This document shows positions 36,658 to 44,305 of a DNA stretch of 64,000 nt, one piece after another. The stretch lies in NCBI GenBank assembly GCA_035504095.1, contig DATJSN010000092.1, positions 1 through 64,000 of the forward strand. The letters run 5' to 3'. The DNA comes from DATJSN01 sp035504095 (GTDB lineage: Bacteria > Planctomycetota > Phycisphaerae > WQYP01). Each line of letters starts with the position of its first letter. The stretch's first letter is position 1. The notes beneath the pieces are model-generated. The model did not search any database and was not told the origin of the DNA. It saw nothing but the letters and a program-made list of their open reading frames with translations. The position numbers and the translations under genes were made by a program.

Positions 36658-36755
36658 ACCTAACAAAATGCTAACAAGTTGCCTGATTATTGCAAGTGCG
36701 TTTAGAATCCAGGGGTTAATTTTGATAGAGGCCTTTTGAAAAAACGGAGAACTTT

Positions 36756-37148
36756 ATGGCACAGGAAAATAATGGAATCGTGAGTATTGAGAGCAAACAT
36801 TCGGTGGATGAAACGGTTACACGGATACAGACGATGCTGCGCGAGAAAGGCGTTGCGCTATTCGCGCTGGTGGATCACAGCGGCGAGGCGCAGAAAGTCG
36901 GCATGAAAATGCGCCCCACTAAATTATTGATCTTTGGAAACCCCAAAGGCGGCACGCCATTGATGGTTGCGGCACCGAGTGTAGCGATTGATTTGCCGCT
37001 GAAACTCCTTGTATCGGAAGATGCCGGTGGGAAAGTCTGGATTTCTTATAATTCACCAGAGTATTTGCGGGATCGGCATCATGTACCGCAGGAACTGATT
37101 GCGAACATCGGCGTCGTGGCCGTTTTAGCCCAGAAGGCCGCGGAATAA
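36756..37148 (+). CDS. DUF302 domain protein
   Basis: The 130-aa product matches the DUF302 family: SKHSVDETVTRIQTMLREKGVALFALVDHSGEAQKVG, RPTKLLIFGNPKGGTPLM, PSVAIDLPLKLLVSEDAGGKVWISYNSP and a terminal LIANIGVVAVLAQ. The fold is known from structures but the function is not settled; members are linked to stress and membrane proteins. GGAG at 36747-36750 is the ribosome site. It faces away from the radical SAM gene and starts the stress-protein cluster. Confidence 0.92.
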   Translation: MAQENNGIVSIESKHSVDETVTRIQTMLREKGVALFALVDHSGEAQKVGMKMRPTKLLIFGNPKGGTPLMVAAPSVAIDLPLKLLVSEDAGGKVWISYNSPEYLRDRHHVPQELIANIGVVAVLAQKAAE

Positions 37149-37183
37149 CACGTTGTAGGGTCGCAAACGGCACAACGCGATTC

Positions 37184-37600
37184 TTAAACCAGATTAATAG
37201 AGACATTGATGTTGCCGCGCGTAGCTTTGGAATATGGACAGATCTGGTGAGCGGCGTCAGCGATGGCCTGGGCGGTTTCGCGCGGCAGACCCGGGATGCT
37301 GATGTTCAGGCGCACCTGGAGAACGTGACTGCCTTCGAGAAGTCCTAAGTCCACTTCCGCGTCGATGGCCGTGTCGGCAGGAAGAATAACCTTCAATTTG
37401 CCGGCCGCGATACGCATGGCGCTGATAAAACAGGCCGACCAACCTGCCGCGAAAAGCTGCTCGGGGTTGGTGCCGTTGCCCGGAGTCCCTGGAACCGAAA
37501 GTTTGACATCCAGGCGGCCATCAGAGCTGCGGGATGCACCGCCATCCCGGCCGCCAGTGGTGTGCGCCTTGGCAGTGTAGATTACTTTTTCGATGTTCAT
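37184..37600 (-). CDS. organic hydroperoxide resistance protein (Ohr/OsmC family)
   Basis: The 138-aa product is an Ohr-type thiol peroxidase that reduces organic hydroperoxides. The two redox Cys are present: Cys57 in AAGWSACFISAM and Cys121 in HQICPYSKATRGN. The active-site Arg (GGRDGG, residue 18) and Glu47 (NPEQLFAAG) are also in place. The start is taken at ATG 37600 (MNIEKVIY); the frame begins four codons earlier. Its neighbours are stress proteins. No OhrR-type regulator gene is adjacent. Confidence 0.95.
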   Translation of the reverse strand: MNIEKVIYTAKAHTTGGRDGGASRSSDGRLDVKLSVPGTPGNGTNPEQLFAAGWSACFISAMRIAAGKLKVILPADTAIDAEVDLGLLEGSHVLQVRLNISIPGLPRETAQAIADAAHQICPYSKATRGNINVSINLV

Positions 37601-37803
37601 TGCAATCTCCATTATTCAACCTAATCGTTCCCATCGTCACCGGCGAGCCGGATGGCGAACCTGAGACGCTGCGCTGCTCCAAGATGAGTGAGAATTCCCT
37701 GACCGGGTTGGGTTCGGGTACAGCGCCGACGTTATGCAGCCGCCCGTTTGGCACCAGTGCGTTGATCATCACGTCTCAATCGTGATTGAGCGATTTAAAA
37801 ACA

Positions 37804-37843
37804 TCGACGCTGGCGAAGGAGTTCACTTCTTCGCCAGCGTCGA
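37804..37843 (-). terminator. Rho-independent terminator of the DUF2934 gene
   Basis: A perfect 15-bp stem (37804-37818 with 37829-37843) encloses a 10-nt loop. On the minus strand it is followed by TGTTTTTAAA. It lies 25 bp after the stop of the DUF2934 gene. Confidence 0.85.
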
Positions 37844-37867
37844 GTCCTACCGCATATTAAAATCGAT

Positions 37868-38098
37868 TTACTGCATCAGAGCCAGCGCAATATTTAAATT
37901 TAGATTCGCATTGGCCAAATTCTGCGTTGGTTCACGTTCCACACGTTTTTCTGATTGTTGAACTAAATTCTCGGCCATGCGCAAAAAATCCTGATATCGA
38001 CCTTGAGGTCGGCCCTCCTGCTCCCAGATTTTGTAAGCTTCCAAAGCGATTTTAGCCTGTTGTTGAGGAGACGGGCTTTCCGACCGAGGTTCACTCAT
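37868..38098 (-). CDS. DUF2934 protein
   Basis: The 76-aa product has the DUF2934 core IALEAYKIWEQEGRPQGRYQDFLRMAENLV. The family is small, soluble and of unknown function, often encoded near stress genes. A sigma-54 type promoter (38172-38187, minus strand) lies 74 bp before the ATG, and a strong terminator follows, so it is a single-gene transcript. Confidence 0.85.
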   Translation of the reverse strand: MSEPRSESPSPQQQAKIALEAYKIWEQEGRPQGRYQDFLRMAENLVQQSEKRVEREPTQNLANANLNLNIALALMQ

Positions 38099-38171
38099 GG
38101 CTTATCCACCTTGTATTTTGAGACTTGTCTCTATACATCCCTGAAGGCTACTTTCCTAAGCAGTAATCTTA

Positions 38172-38187
38172 TGCAATTAATATGCCT
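38172..38187 (-). promoter_or_regulatory. sigma-54 promoter candidate before the DUF2934 gene
   Basis: On the minus strand AGGCAT-ATTAA-TTGCA matches TGGCAC-N5-TTGCW, with the GG and GC pairs exactly 10 nt apart. The expected start near 38161 gives a leader of about 60 nt. Confidence 0.65.
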
Positions 38188-38323
38188 GACATTTATGAAT
38201 CCATAATTAATATTTTCCATAGTGTCAAATCAATTACTTTTTTAAGGGTTTTATGGGCATCGGTGATTGGATTGTAAATTGAGATTTATGGTGGCATACA
38301 ACGACAAAATGACACAATCAGGA

Positions 38324-38336
38324 CTATGTGACATAG
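38324..38336. promoter_or_regulatory. possible activator site (TATGTGACATA palindrome)
   Basis: CTATG-TGA-CATAG lies about 115-125 bp before the expected start of the 38495 transcript, a usual distance for an enhancer of a sigma-54 activator. A related TTTGTCACATAAA is at 39431-39443 before the second promoter. A CRP-like half site is an alternative reading. Confidence 0.35.
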
Positions 38337-38424
38337 AGTTCCTGTAGTAACTTTTTGTTCAATTTACCCCAGAAAAACGTGGTTATAAAGCATTATTCAC
38401 AATATTCCGCATAAAACGAAAATT

Positions 38425-38440
38425 TGGCATTGACGTTGCA
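38425..38440 (+). promoter_or_regulatory. sigma-54 promoter candidate before the DUF1328-like gene
   Basis: TGGCAT-TGACG-TTGCA fits the consensus with the required 10 nt between GG and GC. The start would be near 38451, 44 nt before the ATG at 38495. Confidence 0.75.
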
Positions 38441-38494
38441 ATAGGTTTCCCGTGAGTGCCGAGTGGGGTGCGAGAGCGTATTCAGGAGGTGGCA

Positions 38495-38680
38495 ATGTTT
38501 TACTGGTCCTTCATTTTTTTGGCTGTGGCCATTGCTACAGGCTTTTCGGGATTTGTGATTATGGAGGGAATGCCCTCAGAAATTGCGAAGGTTTTCTTTT
38601 TTTTATTTCTGACAACATTTGTTTGTTTATTGGCACTGGGAATTGAACGGAGATTTTTTCGCAGTGCACAAACTCGCTGA
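38495..38680 (+). CDS. small DUF1328/YtjA-like membrane protein
   Basis: The 61-aa product has two hydrophobic helices (WSFIFLAVAIATGFSGFVIM and IAKVFFFLFLTTFVCLLALGI) joined by a short loop, like the DUF1328 (YtjA) proteins, whose usual pattern is a first helix, Gly-rich turn, AKxxFxxFLxxFxxxL second helix. AGGAGGT at 38484-38490 decides the start at 38495. A strong sigma-54 promoter match lies upstream, and the DUF892 gene follows 99 bp later, likely in the same operon. The role in the membrane is unknown. Confidence 0.75.
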   Translation: MFYWSFIFLAVAIATGFSGFVIMEGMPSEIAKVFFFLFLTTFVCLLALGIERRFFRSAQTR

Positions 38681-38779
38681 GACGACATGCCAACTGGCCA
38701 GTTATGTGATCTTCATAAACGGAATTCGTCTGCTGCCGCTGTGGAAAACAGTCGAATTAATAAAGAAGAGAGATTAAAG

Positions 38780-39304
38780 ATGGAAGTTAAGGGATTGCAT
38801 CGATTGCTTTTAAACCAAATGCAGGATTTATATAATGCGGAACAAAAGCAGATTCAGGTATTTCCCGGAATTGCCCTGGCCATTGTCGATTCGGAATTTC
38901 GGGCAATTATCGATAAACATTTCGAACAGACCCAATATCAGGTTTTCAGACTGGAACAGATTTTTGAGCATTTGGGTGAAAAGCCGGATGGACGAGAATG
39001 TTTAGCAATGAAGGTGCTGATTCAGGAAATGCAGGATATCGGCCGCAAGGATTACGGCCCATGCGCGTCGGAAGCCGCATTGATTTGTGCCCTTCAGCAT
39101 ATTGAACATTATGAAATCGTCGGTTATGGAACGGTTCGCAGTTTCGCCCGGCAATTGGGTGATGATGCATCGGCCAATCTGCTTCAGCAGACGCTCAACG
39201 AAGAGGCCCAGGCAGACAGATGGCTGAGTGAACTTGCCGAATATGAAATAAACCTCCGGGCGGCCGAGGTTTCCTGCAACCCCAGCTCGCTGACACTGAG
39301 TTAG
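38780..39304 (+). CDS. DUF892 ferritin-like protein (YciE/YciF family), copy 1
   Basis: The 174-aa product has the four-helix pattern of DUF892: LHRLLLNQMQDLYNAEQKQI, then HFEQTQYQVFRLEQIFEHLG, ECLAMKVLIQE, ALIC-ALQHIEHYEIVGYGTVRSFARQLG and LLQQTLNEEAQADRWLSELAE. YciE/YciF are stress-induced proteins with a ferritin-like fold and possible metal sites (Glu and His in the pairs AEQ, HIEHYE, EEAQAD). The start at 38780 is preceded by AGAAGAGAG. It is about 60 percent alike to the gene at 40011 by eye. It is probably under the same sigma-54 promoter as the membrane protein upstream. Confidence 0.92.
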   Translation: MEVKGLHRLLLNQMQDLYNAEQKQIQVFPGIALAIVDSEFRAIIDKHFEQTQYQVFRLEQIFEHLGEKPDGRECLAMKVLIQEMQDIGRKDYGPCASEAALICALQHIEHYEIVGYGTVRSFARQLGDDASANLLQQTLNEEAQADRWLSELAEYEINLRAAEVSCNPSSLTLS

Positions 39305-39635
39305 ACAGTAATAACAAAAAGTTTTTCATCCTCGAAAACCTTTGAAGAATCTTCCACCATTTTTATCGTCACATTAATGAGCTTCGCGACTTGTTGACGC
39401 TATGACAAACAGGCGCTGGTCAAAGAGATTTTTGTCACATAAATATTGTTTTTTATGTGGAATAGCCCATTACAGTGAATATAAATCCGCGACAAACATT
39501 GGCATGGCCTTTGCTAAATCAGTTCTTACGTTGGGGAATTTGGTAGGAACATGATGCGTGGCGCTCATTGTTTTGAGCCTGGTGTGTCGCCGGCTCAAAT
39601 GGAATTGGTCTCCGTATTTGTAAGGAGAATGATAT
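39305..39635. other. 331-bp regulatory gap
   Basis: No gene is seen. The gap contains a TTTGTCACATAAA box (39431-39443) and a sigma-54 promoter (39500-39515) for the next gene. Confidence 0.5.
39500..39515 (+). promoter_or_regulatory. sigma-54 promoter candidate before the charged protein gene
   Basis: TGGCAT-GGCCT-TTGCT is a full consensus match with exact spacing. The start would be near 39526, giving a leader of about 110 nt. Confidence 0.75.
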
Positions 39636-39902
39636 ATGGATACGAATCGAAAACAGAGACAACCATCGGGGAAAACCAACAAGGAAAAAGAACGTCGCCA
39701 GCGCGAGCCCGATGAAAGCCAAAGATCGGGTCAAACCGGGACGCTTGAGGATCATCGCGAAGTCGACGAGGAAAATCGGGAAATATCCCGCCTCGAAGAG
39801 GAATCTGGAATCTCTGATGATGATGATGATCAGGAAAATGATGAGCCGAGCGAAGAGAGTTCTAGAAAGCGTTCTTCAGGGGAGGGCCGCCAAAAAAAAT
39901 GA
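39636..39902 (+). CDS. small highly charged protein, unknown
   Basis: The 88-aa product is made of Lys, Arg, Glu, Asp, Gln and Ser, with an acidic stretch SDDDDDQENDEPSEE near the C-terminus and no hydrophobic core. It is probably intrinsically disordered. AAGGAGAATG before the ATG is a good ribosome site. Its sigma-54 promoter and position between two DUF892 genes suggest a stress function, perhaps a hydrophilin-like protectant, which is inference. Confidence 0.65.
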   Translation: MDTNRKQRQPSGKTNKEKERRQREPDESQRSGQTGTLEDHREVDEENREISRLEEESGISDDDDDQENDEPSEESSRKRSSGEGRQKK

Positions 39903-39932
39903 TTTTCGGCATTCCACTGATTCGGCCGGTGG

Positions 39933-39948
39933 AGGCTGAAACGTTGCG
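39933..39948 (+). promoter_or_regulatory. weak sigma-54 promoter candidate before the second DUF892 gene
   Basis: AGGCTG-AAACG-TTGCG keeps the exact GG/GC spacing but differs from consensus at the first, fifth, sixth and last positions. It lies 63 bp before the ATG at 40011. Confidence 0.35.
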
Positions 39949-40010
39949 CTTTTTAGCGCCGGGATGTCCGAGCGTGCTTTTGATAACCAACAAACCGAGG
40001 AGACCGAAAT

Positions 40011-40520
40011 ATGGACGCCAAAGGATTACATGCCGTTTTTGCGGATCAATTAAAGGATCTGTATAACGCGGAAAGCCAACTGGTAAAGGCTCTTCCAAAA
40101 TTGCGGGATTCTGCTGACAACTCTGACTTGAAGGATGCAATCAGCAGGCATCTGGAACAAACTAAACATCAAATTATACGGCTGGAACAGCTTTTTGAAC
40201 GCCTGGATGAAAAGCCGACAGGGCAGGAATGTTTCGCCATGAAAGGACTTATCCAGGAAGCGTACGATGTTGGCAGAAAACATTATGCCCCGCCCGCACT
40301 GGATGCGGCGCTGATCGCGGTCCTACAACGCATAGAACATTACGAGGTGGCCGGCTATGGAACGGCGCGCAGCTTCGCGAAGCATTTGGGCGACGAAGAA
40401 TCGGCCAACCTGCTTCAGCAGACGCTCAGCGAAGAAGCGCAAGCCGATCGAGTGCTCAGTGAACTTGCGGAAAACGAAATTAACTCCCGAGCCATTGAAA
40501 CCGGCGCCGCGGCAGGTTGA
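40011..40520 (+). CDS. DUF892 ferritin-like protein (YciE/YciF family), copy 2
   Basis: The 169-aa product is a close paralogue of the protein at 38780-39304. It shares LHAVFADQLKDLYNAESQLV, RHLEQTKHQIIRLEQLFERL, ECFAMKGLIQEAYDVGRKHY, VLQRIEHYEVAGYGTARSFAKHLG and LLQQTLSEEAQADRVLSELAE. The family fold is ferritin-like and members are stress-induced. CCGAGGAGACC supplies the ribosome site. Two copies separated by one small gene suggest a local duplication followed by divergence; the N-terminal part of this copy is closer to the family consensus. Confidence 0.93.
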   Translation: MDAKGLHAVFADQLKDLYNAESQLVKALPKLRDSADNSDLKDAISRHLEQTKHQIIRLEQLFERLDEKPTGQECFAMKGLIQEAYDVGRKHYAPPALDAALIAVLQRIEHYEVAGYGTARSFAKHLGDEESANLLQQTLSEEAQADRVLSELAENEINSRAIETGAAAG

Positions 40521-40858
40521 TTAAACGGCGAATAACGGAAGAGAAATTCCGGGAAGCGCCGGTAGAGATAGAGAGGAAACGGCCTGGAAACATGAGGATG
40601 GACTTCCCATATTGCCAGATTGATCGGATTTAGTTCGTCCGAACCAAATCCGGAATCAGGGAACCGCCGAAGTTTCCACCGTTTCCTCATAAAAACCGCG
40701 GGGTTGAGTTCATGATTTGTGCTGTGAATACAGGGTAATCCCCATGGCCCGCGGCCCATGGAACAGGACGAGTAAATATGCGGTTTTAAGCAAAACATGT
40801 ATGTCGGCTAATGCGTAAAAAGCCGATTTTAGGCGTCTTTTTTAAGAGGAGTGTGAAG
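40521..40858. other. 338-bp gap before the SYLF gene
   Basis: No gene is supported and no sigma-54 match was found here, unlike the gaps on the left. AGAGGAG at 40844-40850 is the ribosome site for the next gene. Confidence 0.4.
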
Positions 40859-41428
40859 ATGAAACTGCATGTGCTTACATTTTTGACGCTGGGGTTAGCG
40901 ATGCTGGTATCAGGCAGTGGTTTTGGTACCACAACGACCCAACCTTCGAACCAGGATCAACAAACCGTACTTGGTGACAAAGTAAACGAAACGATCAATC
41001 AATTTAAGACCGCAAACCCGGACATAAAGTTTTTTTTCAATAACGCATATGGCTATGCCGTATTTCCCAGCGTTGGCAGCGGAGCTGTTGTAGTCGGCGC
41101 CGCCTATGGCAACGGCGAAGTGTTTGAAAATGGGCTTCTCGGCGCAGATCTGACCGGCTATTGCAGCGTCACACAAGGCTCAGTCGGCGCGCAAATAGGC
41201 GGACAGGTGTTCAGCGAAATCATCTTTTTCGAGAACAAAGAAGCGTACGAGCAGTTTACGAGCGGTCAATTCACCTTTGACGCCCGAGCATCCGCTGTGG
41301 CGGTGAACGCCGGTGCGGCTGCGGCAGCCGATTATCAACATGGCGTTGCGGTCTTCACAATGTCGCAAGCCGGGCTGATGGTGCAGGCGGCCATTGGCGG
41401 CCAGTCGTTCAGTTTTACGTCAAAGTAA
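40859..41428 (+). CDS. secreted SYLF/Ysc84-domain protein
   Basis: The 189-aa product begins with a signal peptide (LHVLTFLTLGLAMLVSGSGFG) and then a Ysc84/SYLF domain: FNNAYGYAVFPSVGSGAVVVGAAYGNGEVFENG, then GAQIGGQVFSEIIFFENKEAYEQFTSG, FTFDARASAVAVNAGAAA and a terminal GLMVQAAIGGQSFSF. SYLF domains bind phosphoinositide lipids in eukaryotes; bacterial members are periplasmic or outer-membrane associated and their role is unclear. I choose ATG 40859 because it follows AGAGGAG; the frame extends to 40811. Its stop touches the stop of the convergent NtrC gene without any gap. Confidence 0.92.
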   Translation: MKLHVLTFLTLGLAMLVSGSGFGTTTTQPSNQDQQTVLGDKVNETINQFKTANPDIKFFFNNAYGYAVFPSVGSGAVVVGAAYGNGEVFENGLLGADLTGYCSVTQGSVGAQIGGQVFSEIIFFENKEAYEQFTSGQFTFDARASAVAVNAGAAAAADYQHGVAVFTMSQAGLMVQAAIGGQSFSFTSK

Positions 41429-42901
41429 TCAGGATGGTTTTGCAGGCCGGTCGGTTTGACCGGCCTGGTTCACCGGAAGCAATTGTGAAGCGGGCGTATC
41501 GTGAAACTCGATGGTCTTTGATCCCAATTTGCGCTGCAGTGTCCGGAGGCTGATTCCCAGGGCTTTGGCGGCACGCGTGCGATTGTTATCAAAATGTTTC
41601 AACGCCCCCAGAATGGCGTGGAATTCGAGTTGGTCCAGAGGGATGATTTGCGTCTGGACGGGCGAACCATGGGCCTCAGGAAAAACAGATTTTTCTGCCG
41701 AGGCACGAGTGTCGGCGTCAGAACGGATATAAGCCGGTATATCTTCGACTTCGAGCGAAGGTTTGTCGGTGAGAACCATCATTCGTTCGATGACATTCAT
41801 AAGCTCGCGGACGTTTCCCGGCCAGTGATACCGTGAAAAGACTTCCAGCACGTCGGGATTTATAGAACGCACATTGGTTTTGTATTGATGGTTCAAATCG
41901 TCCATAAATCGGCGCACGAGCAGCGGTACGTCTTCAAGCCTTTCCCGAAGAGGCGGCAGTTCGATCGTGATTACATTGAGCCGGTAATACAAATCCTCGC
42001 GGAATTTTCCCTGCGACATCATCGTACGTATATCGCGACTCGTGGCGGCCAGAACGCGTGTGTCCACTTTGATGTCTTTTTGACTGCCGACGCGATTAAT
42101 GACGTGTGATTCGAGCGCCCGGAGTAATTTCACCTGAAGACCGAGTTCAAACTCCCCGATTTCATCGATAAAGAGTGTGCCGCCGTGTGCTGCCTCAAAG
42201 CGGCCTATTCGGCGATCGGTAGCGCCGGTGAATGAACCTTTCTCATGGCCAAAAAGTTCACTTTCCACCAGAGACGCCGGGATGGCCGCGCAATTGACCG
42301 CGATAAAGGGACCGTCCTTGCGCGGACTATTCTGATGAATGGCCTGTGCTACAAGTTCCTTGCCCGTGCCGGATTCGCCGAGAATCAGCACGGTGCTTTG
42401 GGCCTGGGCGGAACGACGTATGAGTTGATTCACTTGCAACATGGCCGGACTTTGGCCAACCATGCTGTCGAGGGCAAATTTTTCATCAAGGCGATCTTCG
42501 AGCATGCGAAGCTTGCGCGACTGGTCGCGCTCGCGCTGCATGTTCTGAAGCAGAATCAGCAAAGCCTGTGGGTCAACGGGTTTGGTCAGATAATGATAGG
42601 CACCGGCTCGGATAGCCTGGACAGCGGAATCCACCGTGGCAAATCCGGTAACAATTAGAAACATGATTTCAGGCTGCCGGAGTTTCCAGTGCTTGAGAAG
42701 ATCGATTCCATTCAAATCGTCATTGAGTTGCAGATCGGTAATCACAAAATCGATTAGTTCTTCCGTATATCCGACGGCTTTATTGGCAGAATCCACTGGA
42801 AAAACTTTATAACCGGCGTCGGTTAACAACCGCTCCAAAGTCGAGCGCTCAGTGGCGTCATCTTCGACGATCAAAATGTTACAAACATTCGACCGGGTCA
42901 T
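41429..42901 (-). CDS. NtrC-family sigma-54 dependent response regulator
   Basis: The 490-aa protein has an N-terminal receiver (ILIVEDDATERS, acceptor Asp in DFVITDLQLNDD, Lys in LTKPVDP). A central AAA+ sigma-54 interaction domain has Walker A GESGTGKE, the loop motif GSFTGA (a known variant of GAFTGA), Walker B TLFIDEIGEF and an Arg-finger region. A C-terminal Fis-type helix-turn-helix reads NRTRAAKALGISLRTLQRKLG. It would activate sigma-54 promoters when phosphorylated. Three strong sigma-54 promoter matches lie within 5 kb to the left, and an H-box protein gene lies upstream on the same strand, so a local circuit is likely. Confidence 0.95.
   Translation of the reverse strand: MTRSNVCNILIVEDDATERSTLERLLTDAGYKVFPVDSANKAVGYTEELIDFVITDLQLNDDLNGIDLLKHWKLRQPEIMFLIVTGFATVDSAVQAIRAGAYHYLTKPVDPQALLILLQNMQRERDQSRKLRMLEDRLDEKFALDSMVGQSPAMLQVNQLIRRSAQAQSTVLILGESGTGKELVAQAIHQNSPRKDGPFIAVNCAAIPASLVESELFGHEKGSFTGATDRRIGRFEAAHGGTLFIDEIGEFELGLQVKLLRALESHVINRVGSQKDIKVDTRVLAATSRDIRTMMSQGKFREDLYYRLNVITIELPPLRERLEDVPLLVRRFMDDLNHQYKTNVRSINPDVLEVFSRYHWPGNVRELMNVIERMMVLTDKPSLEVEDIPAYIRSDADTRASAEKSVFPEAHGSPVQTQIIPLDQLEFHAILGALKHFDNNRTRAAKALGISLRTLQRKLGSKTIEFHDTPASQLLPVNQAGQTDRPAKPS
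41444..41466. terminator. hairpin at the 3' end of the NtrC gene, possible two-way terminator
   Basis: AGGCCGGTC (41444-41452) and GACCGGCCT (41458-41466) form a perfect 9-bp stem with a 5-nt loop. It lies 16 bp past the SYLF stop and inside the last codons of the NtrC gene. No T-run follows on either strand, so termination is uncertain. Confidence 0.4.
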
Positions 42902-43239
42902 TGTCCAATACTCCCGGATGGTTGAAAACTAAAAACGAAATTTTTATATAGCGCCTGGTCTATTTTGTTCAAAAAAATAACCTACATTCACCCCGACTGC
43001 CCAACATTTTCAAAATGAACTCCGAACGCCAGTGGAAACTATAACATTGAAAAACGAACACTTGTTCTGCACACCCCTGGCATTCGTGAGGGTTATTCTG
43101 CAGCTAATAATCCCGTGCATAAGGCACAGGCCTTAGGCTTATAGAATAACCATCTAAGCCGGAAAAATAAATCAAAATGGCTTTATAGGTATAAGTGCGA
43201 AATATCTGCGGTTTTTAGCGAATTCAGCGAACTACCAGA
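42902..43239. other. 338-bp gap upstream of the NtrC gene
   Basis: No gene is seen. GGTTATTCT (43091-43099) and AGAATAACC (43143-43151) form an inverted pair around a smaller GTGC/GCAC stem, a possible regulatory RNA structure or operator. A T-rich and A-rich part near 42930-42980 may hold the NtrC promoter. Confidence 0.4.
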
Positions 43240-43476
43240 TCACTTTTCACCGGACTGTTTTGCGTCGATTTGACCCATTTCGACCAAGCAAAAATCTTTT
43301 AAAACCTTTTCCGCTTTTTCCACGCCAGACTGGAGACTATGGAGCGATTCTTCTTCGGGGTGCTCCCGGAGCTTGCCACGGAGAAGATAGGCGTTCATTT
43401 TGATGATATTTAATGCATTGTTTAATTCATGAATCAACCGGTAAATTTTTTCCGTTTCAATATGTGTGTCTGACAT
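43240..43476 (-). CDS. orphan H-box protein, DHp-like, no kinase domain
   Basis: The 78-aa product (start MSDTHIETEKIYRLIH) has the sequence IHELNNALNIIKMNAYLLR. This is like the H-box of histidine kinases in the HExxN form (His16), followed by a second helix LHSLQSGVEKAEKVLKDF, as in a DHp hairpin. No ATPase domain follows; the frame stops. It could be a phosphotransfer protein, a dimerisation decoy or a kinase remnant. A longer frame starts at 43581 without family support. It lies upstream of the NtrC gene on the same strand, which makes a functional link plausible. Confidence 0.55.
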   Translation of the reverse strand: MSDTHIETEKIYRLIHELNNALNIIKMNAYLLRGKLREHPEEESLHSLQSGVEKAEKVLKDFCLVEMGQIDAKQSGEK

Positions 43477-43800
43477 CGTGAAATCCCCATTAAAGGCCAT
43501 TAAAGAATTAGCAATTTCACTGATCGGTGCAGACGCTTTTATTGTATCAAACCATTGGCCGATGTTAAATGATCGATACATCTCGGGCTCAAGAGACTAT
43601 GTGAAACCATTTTTTAAACGACCGCGATTGGCGCTAGGTGGAAAAAAATTTAATGCCGGCAATTTAAAATTCCGCGGCAGTTCTTATGCGTCATTTCGTC
43701 CAGATGTGTCATTTTGCCTTCAAATATCAAACGAATAATTGATCGCCAGGCACTGGGTTGATGGAAAATTTCGGTCTAAATCGCCAAATAAGTTCATTTT
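43477..43800. other. 324-bp gap without a supported gene
   Basis: It contains only short unsupported frames. A poor sigma-54-like match on the minus strand (43687-43702) lacks the TT of the -12 element. Confidence 0.35.
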
Positions 43801-43956
43801 TTACCGCTGACGCCATTGAGTTATTTCCTGGCACGTCAGTTGCATGAGAGACCTGCCGGAATTGGGGGGCACATCATATCCCAATGGGTGCTCCTGAAAC
43901 ACGAGGAAAGTGAAAAGAAACGAAGCTAAGAGCGATTTTAATAAGCCAACCCCCAT
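43801..43956 (-). CDS. small putative membrane protein
   Basis: The 51-aa frame has one hydrophobic segment (LLKSLLASFLFTFLVF). No family is recognised; start choice is between an ATG at 43956 and a GTG at 43986 inside a hairpin. The gene may be spurious. Confidence 0.25.
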   Translation of the reverse strand: MGVGLLKSLLASFLFTFLVFQEHPLGYDVPPNSGRSLMQLTCQEITQWRQR

Positions 43957-43968
43957 TTCTTCGCCCCT

Positions 43969-43997
43969 GTGGAGGCTCGAACCCACCGAGCCTCCAC
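43969..43997. other. perfect 11-bp hairpin
   Basis: GTGGAGGCTCG (43969-43979) pairs with CGAGCCTCCAC (43987-43997) around a 7-nt loop. There is no T-run on either side. The minus-strand loop region reads GGTTCGAGCC, like a tRNA T-arm, but no tRNA surrounds it. The rest of the gap up to 44305 shows nothing. Confidence 0.6.
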
Positions 43998-44305
43998 AAC
44001 TATTTAAGCTCTGTTAAAAAACTTCAGGGCCACGACGACGATGTGATTTCAGACAGAGCCCAGCTTGTTCCCGATTGAACTACAGATTACACTAATGGTG
44101 CTGACACAGTGGTTAAAGAAAGATTGGGCAGCCTCTCCAACTGCTCAATACCAGAACATGGTGGAGCACCAAGTTTGAGCCCCGGCAGGAAATGCGGGGG
44201 ATTGATTGGTACTTTGCCCTGATCTGTGCCCTGTGGCCAGTTGCTTAACCCAAAACATGGCCTATTTTTTCGTTGGGTTCGAATTGAAAACGATGGTCTA
44301 ACAGT

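Noticed and set aside
39636..39902. The idea that the charged protein is a histone-like or ribosomal protein
   Set aside because: It has no known motif, a mixed charge with a strong acidic run, and no hydrophobic core.
43965..44000. A tRNA or tmRNA fragment suggested by GGTTCGAGCC on the minus strand
   Set aside because: The 11-bp stem runs through the would-be T-arm and no acceptor, D or anticodon arms are present; a simple hairpin explains it.
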